13,659 nucleotides of DNA from Bacteroidales bacterium (GTDB taxonomy: Bacteria; Bacteroidota; Bacteroidia; Bacteroidales; WCHB1-69). Position numbers and translations under genes: made by a program. The notes under the pieces are model-generated. The model was not told the DNA's origin and searched no databases. It saw only the letters and a list, made by a program, of their open reading frames with translations. Every line of letters begins with the position of its first letter. The stretch's first letter is position 1. The stretch covers positions 1 to 13,659 of the forward strand of contig JAFXPL010000088.1 in the NCBI GenBank assembly GCA_017527945.1. The letters run 5' to 3'. This document shows positions 8,076 to 13,659 of the stretch, piece by piece.

Positions 8076-8086
8076 TGTATTTTTGC
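8076..8086 (+). promoter_or_regulatory. Promoter of the T9SS esterase gene
   Basis: TGTATTTTTGC (8076-8086) contains TAnnTTTG at 8078-8085, 23 bases before ATG 8109 and downstream of an A-rich tract. Candidate -33 TTTG elements at 8050-8053 and 8063-8066 are not at the ideal distance. Confidence 0.6.
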
Positions 8087-8108
8087 AAGTTGAAATTGAA
8101 GAAGGATT

Positions 8109-9359
8109 ATGAGTCGTCTGAATCGGAACTTTGTGGTTGCGTGCTTGTGTTGCGTGTGCCTTGGCTGGTCACAAGCTGGCTTGGCGCAGGACTTATGTGG
8201 GGTCCGCTACAAAGAACCGGTGTTCAGCAATGTGACCACTACCTACGGAATCCCCTACAGCAGTGCCTGTGCGGAAGGGCAGAGCACGCCTTCCTCACTC
8301 AGCCTCGACTTCTACGAGCCAGTCGGTGACACGCTTGCCGCAAGGCCTCTCGTGATTACCATCTTCGGCGGCGGTTTTGTGTCGGGCAGCCGCGATGCCG
8401 CCGACATGGTGGCTTATTGCGAACAGTTGGCCAAACACGGCTATGCGGCCGCATCCATCGATTACCGCCTGATTTCTGTCTTCGATGTGAATTTCACGTC
8501 CATGGTGCGGGAGGCCTACATCGCCACGCAGGACCTTAGTGCGGCCATCCGCTTTTTCAAGGCCAACAGTGCTTATTACCGCATCGACACCAATCGGGTC
8601 TTCCTGCTTGGAAACTCCGCGGGATCCATCGCAATACTGCATGAGATTTTTATGACGGAAGACGAACGGCCGGCCGCCACGTATAATGCGCCCGACCTCG
8701 GCCCGATTCACCAGTCGGGTTCCCCGTCGCATTTCAACTATTCGCCGAAAGTGGCCGGTGCAGTCTCCCAATGGGGCGGTGTGATGGACTTGGACATTCT
8801 CGATGTGGAAGATTATGTCCCCATCTGTATGATTCATGGTATGAAAGACAACATTGTGCCTTACGATTCCGGCTACTGCCTGTCTTTCTCTTCAGGGTCG
8901 ATGCCGTTTATGTATGGCTCACATACTATCGCGCGCCGCTTCGATGAGATCGGAATTCGGAACTATGAGTTCCACCCGTTCGAAGGGGAGAGCCATTGCT
9001 TCTATATTTTTGGTTTTAACACTTTGATACAAAGTAAGTTCAAAGCTTGTTTTAACATAACGAGAGACTTTTTCTACAAAGTGATGATGGATCAGCCGTT
9101 TTCTGTCCCCGGCGAAAACCGTGATGAGCTGCGGGTATATCCCAATCCTGCTGCCGACTACGTGCAGGTGGAACTGCCCGGCGCGGAAATCACCCGACTT
9201 GTCCTCCACGACCTGCAAGGGCGTGTGGTGCGAATGTCGGAGGTGACAAGGGGAACGGTCGTGCTCAGCGTCGAGGGGATTCCGCAGGGACTCTACCTCC
9301 TGACCGTGACCGATTCCACCGGACGCTCGGTTGTCCACAAGTTGGTTGTCCGTGGTTAG
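8109..9359 (+). CDS. Secreted alpha/beta-hydrolase (esterase/lipase-like) with T9SS type A sorting domain
   Basis: The 416-residue precursor opens with a signal peptide rich in Cys and hydrophobic residues, with likely cleavage near LAQ (25-27). The catalytic part is a carboxylesterase-like alpha/beta-hydrolase. It has an oxyanion-region motif VITIFGGGFVSGS, nucleophile S170 in GNSAG, D247 in HGMKDNIVPY, and H296 in GESHCF, a complete Ser-Asp-His triad. From V343 (VYPNPAADYVQVE) to the end is a roughly 74-residue type A C-terminal domain, with QGLYLLTV and a final KLVVRG. This is the signal for export across the outer membrane by the type IX system and usual anchoring at the cell surface. No polysaccharide-utilisation or other T9SS genes are adjacent, so the substrate (acetylated glycan, lipid or peptide ester) is unknown. 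It has its own promoter. Confidence 0.88.
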   Translation: MSRLNRNFVVACLCCVCLGWSQAGLAQDLCGVRYKEPVFSNVTTTYGIPYSSACAEGQSTPSSLSLDFYEPVGDTLAARPLVITIFGGGFVSGSRDAADMVAYCEQLAKHGYAAASIDYRLISVFDVNFTSMVREAYIATQDLSAAIRFFKANSAYYRIDTNRVFLLGNSAGSIAILHEIFMTEDERPAATYNAPDLGPIHQSGSPSHFNYSPKVAGAVSQWGGVMDLDILDVEDYVPICMIHGMKDNIVPYDSGYCLSFSSGSMPFMYGSHTIARRFDEIGIRNYEFHPFEGESHCFYIFGFNTLIQSKFKACFNITRDFFYKVMMDQPFSVPGENRDELRVYPNPAADYVQVELPGAEITRLVLHDLQGRVVRMSEVTRGTVVLSVEGIPQGLYLLTVTDSTGRSVVHKLVVRG

Positions 9360-9422
9360 AGGTTGCGGTTGTTAGCGGTTTGGCTTAAATTATCTCCCGC
9401 ATTTTCCGCGTTCCGAAAAAAG

Positions 9423-9433
9423 TGTATTTTTGC
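9423..9433 (+). promoter_or_regulatory. Promoter of the TPP-riboswitch/TonB receptor unit
   Basis: TGTATTTTTGC (9423-9433) contains TAnnTTTG at 9425-9432. Transcription should begin within a few bases of 9438, so the aptamer would be at the very 5' end of the RNA, as expected for a riboswitch. The -33 element is weak. Confidence 0.7.
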
Positions 9434-9437
9434 CGCC

Positions 9438-9518
9438 GTTTTGAAAGGGGTGCCGAAAGGCTGAGATTAGACCCGTTGAACCTGATGCGGATAATGCCGT
9501 CGTAGGGAGTTTCACAAC
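9438..9518 (+). ncRNA. TPP (thiamin pyrophosphate) riboswitch aptamer
   Basis: All conserved blocks of the THI element are present in order: AGGGGTGCC, CTGAGAT after a minimal P3 hairpin (GCC-GAAA-GGC), ACCC, GAACCTGAT, GGATAATGCC and CGTAGGGA. The closing helix P1 pairs 9438-9446 with 9510-9518, eight pairs with one T/C mismatch. It binds TPP and controls the downstream receptor. No T-run hairpin follows between 9519 and the start codon at 9576, so control is probably at translation rather than by termination. Confidence 0.95.
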
Positions 9519-9529
9519 GTCCTCTTATC

Positions 9530-9573
9530 CCTCTTTCAGTGTGTTTAATTTATTAATAACTAAACTGTTAGAG
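9530..9573 (+). promoter_or_regulatory. Proposed expression platform of the TPP riboswitch
   Basis: Bases 9530-9538 (CCCTCTTTCA with 9529 excluded from pairing) can pair with 9442-9450, nine pairs including one G-U, which disrupts P1. When P1 forms, 9531-9540 is free to pair with 9564-9573 just before the ATG (four pairs, a 2x2 T/T internal loop, four pairs), covering the start region. This pairing scheme comes from reading the sequence by eye and has not been folded by computer. Confidence 0.5.
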
Positions 9574-9575
9574 TT

Positions 9576-11837
9576 ATGTTTAAGAATTCAGAATTGAAGA
9601 TTAAGAATGCGGTACTGTCGTTCATGATGGTGCTGCTTGTGAATGCGTTGTTCGCGCAACAGCCGGACACGGTGCAGCAGGGCAAGGTGCAGGAGGTGAC
9701 CATCGAGTTCACCAAACCCACGGTGCAGAAGGCGGCGAACGTGACCACCATGTCGTTGCCGCAGATCCGCGCCCAGCAGGGCAACGGGAGTGTCAACAAC
9801 CTGTTAGAGTTGATGCCCTCGGTGGTGGTGACTTCCGAATCGGGTATCGGCCTGGGTTCCACGGGGCTGTTTATCCGCGGCATCGACCAGACCCGTATCA
9901 ACACCACCCTGAACGGTGTCACCATCAACAATGCCGAGTCGCAGGGGTCTTGGTTAGTGAACCTGCCTGACATGGGCGCTTACATCGAGAATGTGAGTCT
10001 GCAGAGCGGCGCCAACACCTCCGACGGCAGCACCTCCTACGGTGCCCGTGTCGATTTCGTGACCCGTAAGATTCCCACCAAGCCTTTCGCGGAAGCCCGG
10101 ACCGCATACGGTTCTTTCAACACTTTCCACAACATGGTGAGTGCCGGAACCGGTCTCATCGGCAAGCGCTTCTCCATGCTCGCCTCCTTCTCCGACATCC
10201 GCAGCGACGGTTTCATCGACCATTCCGATGTGCGCCTCAACTCGGGATTTCTCACGGCCGAACTCAGTCTCTACAACTTCAAGAAAAACAAGGACAACGG
10301 CACGTTGCGCTTTAACATGCTTTTCGGCAAGGAAAACTCAGGGTTGGCCTGGAACGGCGTGCCCTACGACAGCCTTGCCACCAACCGCACCTACAATTCC
10401 TGCGGCGAGTACTACGACGCGAACGGCGTGCGCCACTATTACGACAATTCCTACGACCATTACCGCCAGACGTTCTATCAGTTGGAGTATGTCAAAGACT
10501 GGGTGCGCGACAACGGCCTGCAGCGCCACTCCTTGCAGGTGATGCCTTATCTCACCCGGGGCTACGGCTACTATGAGCAGTATAAAGACGACAAGAAAAT
10601 CAACAAATACGGGCTGACGCCGCTTCACGAGGAATTCAACCGCACCGACCTCGTCACCCAGAAATACTTGGACAACTACTATTATGGCGTTTTGGCGCAG
10701 ACTGTCGGCAGCCTGGTGTTCAAGAACCACCAGGAGCAGGGCTTGCGCTGGGTGGCCGGCATGGACTACAACAACTACAACGGCAAGCACTACGGCGACA
10801 TCGTGTGGGTGCAGCCCGACCGCGTGGTGGAATGCCCACCCATGTACGAATGGTATCGCGGCACCGGCAATAAGCTGCAGACCAAGATTTTCGGTAACCT
10901 GCGCTATTGGTATAAGAACTTCAGTGTGACCGGCGAACTGCAATACCGCTGGGTGAACTACGAAATTGCCGGCGTCAACGACGAGCTGACCCCGATTCCG
11001 CAGAAATACGACTGGACCTTCCTGAATCCGAAAATCACGCTGCACTACTTCCTGCAGGGCGACAAGCTGAAACACAGCTTCGACCTCTCTTTTGCCACGG
11101 CCAACCGCGAGCCTACCCGCAACGACCTTGTGGGCGCCCCCGACGACCGCAAGCCGGTGCCGGAGACCCTCTACGATTTGGAATTCAGCTACACAAACTA
11201 TGCGGACAAGTTCTACTTCAACACCACGCTGTACGGCATGTACTACAAGAACCAGCTGGTGCGTTCCGGCGAACTCGACCAGACCGGTGACCCGCTCATG
11301 GTGAACGTGGACAAAAGCTACCGCGCTGGCATAGAGCTCGCCTTCGCCTACCGTCCCGTGCGCTTCTTCACATGGCACATCAACGGCAACTTCAGCATGA
11401 ACCGCGTCATCGACTACACGCACTACATCGAGGATTGGGAGAACGGCGGCTATGTGGCTAAGGAACTCGGCAACACGCCGTTGGCCTATTCCCCGAATGT
11501 GGTGTTAGGCAACGATTTCACCTTCACCCCGCTGAAGGACTTCAACATCAGCCTTCTCACCAAATTCGTCAGCAAGCAGTACCTCGACAATTCCGGCGAC
11601 GAGACCTACATCCTGAAGCCTTACACCTACACCAACCTGCGCCTCTCTTACACGTTCCACTTCAAGGTGCTGAAGGACCTGGAGCTGTTCCTGAACGTCA
11701 ACAACCTCTTCAACACCAAGTACGAGACCAATGCGGCGATGTACACGGGTTACTACGGCGGCGCGATCTCCTACGACCCCTACTATTTCCCGCAGGCCGG
11801 CATCAACTTCCTCGGCGGCGTGAGGGTGAAGTTTTAG
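9576..11837 (+). CDS. TonB-dependent outer membrane receptor, probably for thiamin or its phosphates
   Basis: This 753-residue outer membrane beta-barrel is expected to import a large or scarce ligand using TonB energy. A signal peptide ends near ALFAQ (residues 25-29). The plug domain covers roughly residues 50-165: NNLLELMPSVVV, LFIRGIDQTRINTTLNGV, NLPDMGAYIENVSLQSGA. A barrel of alternating aromatic strands then ends in GINFLGGVRVKF, with the usual terminal Phe. There is no N-terminal carboxypeptidase-like domain. The ligand is inferred from the TPP riboswitch in its leader: Bacteroides thiamin receptors are known to be controlled this way. No SusD partner, inner-membrane transporter (PnuT) or thiamin kinase follows; a terminator lies 62 bases after the stop, so it stands alone. 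TonB receptor is certain; the thiamin role is a strong inference. Confidence 0.9.
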   Translation: MFKNSELKIKNAVLSFMMVLLVNALFAQQPDTVQQGKVQEVTIEFTKPTVQKAANVTTMSLPQIRAQQGNGSVNNLLELMPSVVVTSESGIGLGSTGLFIRGIDQTRINTTLNGVTINNAESQGSWLVNLPDMGAYIENVSLQSGANTSDGSTSYGARVDFVTRKIPTKPFAEARTAYGSFNTFHNMVSAGTGLIGKRFSMLASFSDIRSDGFIDHSDVRLNSGFLTAELSLYNFKKNKDNGTLRFNMLFGKENSGLAWNGVPYDSLATNRTYNSCGEYYDANGVRHYYDNSYDHYRQTFYQLEYVKDWVRDNGLQRHSLQVMPYLTRGYGYYEQYKDDKKINKYGLTPLHEEFNRTDLVTQKYLDNYYYGVLAQTVGSLVFKNHQEQGLRWVAGMDYNNYNGKHYGDIVWVQPDRVVECPPMYEWYRGTGNKLQTKIFGNLRYWYKNFSVTGELQYRWVNYEIAGVNDELTPIPQKYDWTFLNPKITLHYFLQGDKLKHSFDLSFATANREPTRNDLVGAPDDRKPVPETLYDLEFSYTNYADKFYFNTTLYGMYYKNQLVRSGELDQTGDPLMVNVDKSYRAGIELAFAYRPVRFFTWHINGNFSMNRVIDYTHYIEDWENGGYVAKELGNTPLAYSPNVVLGNDFTFTPLKDFNISLLTKFVSKQYLDNSGDETYILKPYTYTNLRLSYTFHFKVLKDLELFLNVNNLFNTKYETNAAMYTGYYGGAISYDPYYFPQAGINFLGGVRVKF

Positions 11838-11898
11838 TGAATGTTGAGCAATGATTTGAGAGGAGACGCTGAAACTTAACGACCGTACAGAAATGCTG

Positions 11899-11947
11899 AA
11901 CGCCCTCTTCCGCAGGCCAGAAAGGTGGCGCGGGAGAGGGCGTTTTT
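11899..11947 (+). terminator. Rho-independent terminator after the TonB receptor
   Basis: A 15-pair stem (11899-11913 with 11930-11944, one G-U) has a 16-base loop that could pair further. It ends in a run of five T (11943-11947). The stem contains AACGCCCTC/GAGGGCGTT as its perfect base. It separates the receptor from the ribosomal operon. This is the clearest terminator in the window. Confidence 0.9.
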
Positions 11948-11997
11948 CACTTTGTTGAAAACTTTTTCCGCGCAAGTGGCTGAGTATAAAGAAAAAG

Positions 11998-12008
11998 TGT
12001 ATATTTGC
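11998..12008 (+). promoter_or_regulatory. Promoter of the rplC-rplD-rplW operon
   Basis: TGTATATTTGC (11998-12008) contains TAnnTTTG at 12000-12007, preceded by an A-tract. It lies about 50 bases after the terminator and 120 bases before the rplC ATG, giving a leader of about 115 bases. No clear -33 TTTG is at the usual distance. Confidence 0.7.
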
Positions 12009-12127
12009 ACGCTTGTTAGAAAAACTGGTTTTTGAAGTTCAATTGATTGGATTCCAGTTAGTTGGATAATGACTCAAAGAATCGAAGCAGGCAGAAAAAG
12101 ACAATAAATTTTATAAAACTAACCAAA

Positions 12128-12757
12128 ATGTCAGGATTAATAGGAAAAAAAATTGGGATGACTAGCATCTACGATGCCTCCGGCAAGGTTGTGCCGTGCA
12201 CGGTGATAGAGGCTGGTCCTTGCGTGGTCACGCAAGTCAAGACCGTCGAGACGGACGGCTACAGCGCTATCCAATTGGCTTACGACGAGAAGAAAGAGAA
12301 AAACACGACCAAGTCGCTGAAGGGCCACTTCGCGAAGGCCGGCACCACGCCGAAGAAGATTCTGCGTGAGTTCACGCGCTTCGAGGAAGGCCATCAGAAG
12401 TCTTTGGGCGACGTGCTCGACGTGACCGTCTTCGAGGAAGGCGAGTTCGTCGATGTGAGCGGCACCTCCAAGGGCAAGGGCTTCCAGGGCGTGGTCAAGC
12501 GCCATCATTTCGGCGGCGTGGGCGATGCCACGCACGGCCAGCACAACCGTCTGAGAGCCCCCGGCTCCATGGGCGCTTCCTCCTACCCGTCCCGCGTGTT
12601 CAAGGGCATGCGCATGGCCGGCCAGATGGGCAACGCCAAGGTGAAGGTCATCAACCTCCAGATCGTCAAGATCGTGAAAGAGAAGAATTTGTTATTAGTT
12701 AAGGGTTCCGTTCCGGGAGCCAATGGTTCATATATAATTATAGAGAGATGGAGCTAA
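12128..12757 (+). CDS. rplC: Large ribosomal subunit protein L3
   Basis: L3 (uL3) is an early-assembling 50S protein that reaches toward the peptidyl transferase centre. From ATG 12128 it has 209 residues, the normal length. It begins [20 protein letters not shown] and contains [26 protein letters not shown] and [17 protein letters not shown] signatures (here [13 protein letters not shown]). The loop [13 protein letters not shown] replaces the E. coli PGSIGQNQTPGKV, so the glutamine methylated by PrmB in E. coli is absent. An in-frame TTG at 12062 would add 22 residues unlike any L3 and is rejected. Its stop overlaps the rplD start by ten bases. In most bacteria rpsJ precedes it directly; here it does not. 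Confidence 0.98.
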   Translation: MSGLIGKKIGMTSIYDASGKVVPCTVIEAGPCVVTQVKTVETDGYSAIQLAYDEKKEKNTTKSLKGHFAKAGTTPKKILREFTRFEEGHQKSLGDVLDVTVFEEGEFVDVSGTSKGKGFQGVVKRHHFGGVGDATHGQHNRLRAPGSMGASSYPSRVFKGMRMAGQMGNAKVKVINLQIVKIVKEKNLLLVKGSVPGANGSYIIIERWS

Positions 12758-13377
12758 GAGTTTATAAAATAGACGGCAGCGAGACTGCCAAGACGGTCAC
12801 CCTGAACGACCGCATCTTCAACGTGGAACCCAACGATCATGCCATCTGGCTTGACGTGAAGCAGTATTTGGCCAACCAGAGACAGGGCACGCACAACACG
12901 CTGGAACGCTCCACCGTGTCGGGCAGCACCCGCAAGCTCAAACGCCAGAAAGGCACCGGCGGCGCCCGTGCCGGCAGCATCAAGAGCCCGACCATCCGCG
13001 GCGGCGCCACCGTGTTCGGCCCGCACCCGCGCGACTACGGCTTCAAGCTCAACAAGAAAGTGAAACGCCTCGCCCGCTTCTCCGCCTTCACCTACAAGCA
13101 GAAGGAAGGCTGCATCACCGTCGTCGAGGACTTCACCTTCAACGAGCCCAAGACCAAGGAGTACAAGGCCATGCTCAAGAACCTCAACCTGGAGGGCAAG
13201 AAGACCCTGCTGCTGCTGCCCGGGAACGACCGCAACGTCTTCCTCTCCGGCCGCAACCTGCAGCGCACCAACATCATGCGCGCCATCGAGGCCAATACGT
13301 ATCACGTGCTTAACGCCAACAACCTCATCATCTGCGAAAGCAGCCTCAAGGAGTTGGAGAAGATGTTAGGCGAATAA
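12748..13377 (+). CDS. rplD: Large ribosomal subunit protein L4
   Basis: L4 (uL4) binds 23S rRNA domain I and lines the peptide exit tunnel through a long loop. In E. coli it also represses its own S10 operon. The protein has 209 residues. The tunnel loop is recognised by [15 protein letters not shown], followed by [18 protein letters not shown]. The globular part ends [17 protein letters not shown]. The ATG at 12748 lies within the last codons of rplC (overlap 12748-12757), indicating translational coupling. It is followed by 27 bases and then rplW. No anomalies are seen. Confidence 0.98.
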   Translation: MELRVYKIDGSETAKTVTLNDRIFNVEPNDHAIWLDVKQYLANQRQGTHNTLERSTVSGSTRKLKRQKGTGGARAGSIKSPTIRGGATVFGPHPRDYGFKLNKKVKRLARFSAFTYKQKEGCITVVEDFTFNEPKTKEYKAMLKNLNLEGKKTLLLLPGNDRNVFLSGRNLQRTNIMRAIEANTYHVLNANNLIICESSLKELEKMLGE

Positions 13378-13404
13378 TTCATTCACCCTTAAAAATCAGA
13401 AACA

Positions 13405-13659
13405 ATGAGCTGCATCATAAAACCTATCATCAGCGAGAAGATGAACCTGGTGTCCGAGAAGTACAACCGCTACGGATTCATGGTGACCCGCGAGGCCACG
13501 AAACCCGAGATCAAGCGCGAGATCGAGTCCATCTACAACGTGAAGGTTGTGCGTGTGAACACCCTCATCCAACGCGGCAAGACGACAGCCCGCAACACCA
13601 AGGCCGGCGTCATCCTCGGTCAGAAGAACAACTTCAAGAAGGCCTACATCTTCGTCGAC
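13405..13659 (+). CDS. rplW: Large ribosomal subunit protein L23 (3' end cut by window)
   Basis: L23 (uL23) sits at the exit of the peptide tunnel and is the docking site for trigger factor and SRP. Eighty-five codons are visible from ATG 13405 and the frame is still open at the window end; the family is about 95-100 residues long, so roughly ten to fifteen residues are missing. It starts MSCIIKPIISEKMN and contains YGFMVTREATKPEIKREIE, YNVKVVRVNT and TKAGVILGQKNNFKKAYI, which match Bacteroidetes L23. The gene order L3-L4-L23 supports the call. Confidence 0.95.
   Translation, partial: MSCIIKPIISEKMNLVSEKYNRYGFMVTREATKPEIKREIESIYNVKVVRVNTLIQRGKTTARNTKAGVILGQKNNFKKAYIFVD

Noticed and set aside
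12062..12127. 22-residue N-terminal extension of L3 from a TTG at 12062
   Set aside because: The added residues do not resemble L3, and the normal L3 N-terminus ([12 protein letters not shown]) starts at ATG 12128.

Overview
The window reads as ordinary chromosomal DNA of a member of the Bacteroidota, most likely order Bacteroidales. Four things point there: promoters of the TAnnTTTG type in front of every transcription unit, almost no Shine-Dalgarno sequences, a type IX secretion (T9SS) sorting domain on a secreted enzyme, and protein sequences (L3, L4, L23, branching enzyme, TonB-dependent receptor) of Bacteroidetes type. All genes lie on the + strand. No species can be named from the sequence.

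Layout. The first 89 bases hold the end of an unidentified gene. From 124/136 to 4645 runs a tight three-gene unit: a uridine-phosphorylase-like enzyme, an exported type-1 periplasmic-binding-fold protein, and the replication-restart helicase PriA. Next come three monocistronic-looking genes, each with its own promoter: an Rpn/PD-(D/E)XK family protein with a striking 15-unit G-x-x-x tail (4879-5874), a GH13 glycogen branching enzyme (6036-8045), and a secreted alpha/beta-hydrolase with a T9SS C-terminal signal (8109-9359). A TPP riboswitch (9438-9518) precedes a TonB-dependent receptor (9576-11837), presumably for thiamin uptake, which ends at a strong intrinsic terminator (11899-11947). The window closes with the start of the S10-type ribosomal protein operon, rplC-rplD-rplW, which here starts at rplC with its own promoter and no rpsJ in front.

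How the genes work together. The units are mostly unrelated housekeeping functions: nucleoside salvage, replication restart, glycogen synthesis, thiamin scavenging and translation. The clearest regulation is at the TPP riboswitch. Its P1 stem can be replaced by a competing helix that would free or block the receptor's start region. I see no CRISPR array, tRNA, rRNA, insertion sequence, prophage or defence island, and no convincing new multi-gene system. The most useful observations are the riboswitch switching model, the period-12 repeat in the Rpn gene, the extended promoter consensus shared by six promoters, and the rpsJ-less ribosomal operon. No gene-free stretch exceeds 300 bases; the longest is 11838-12127, which holds a terminator, a promoter and a leader.
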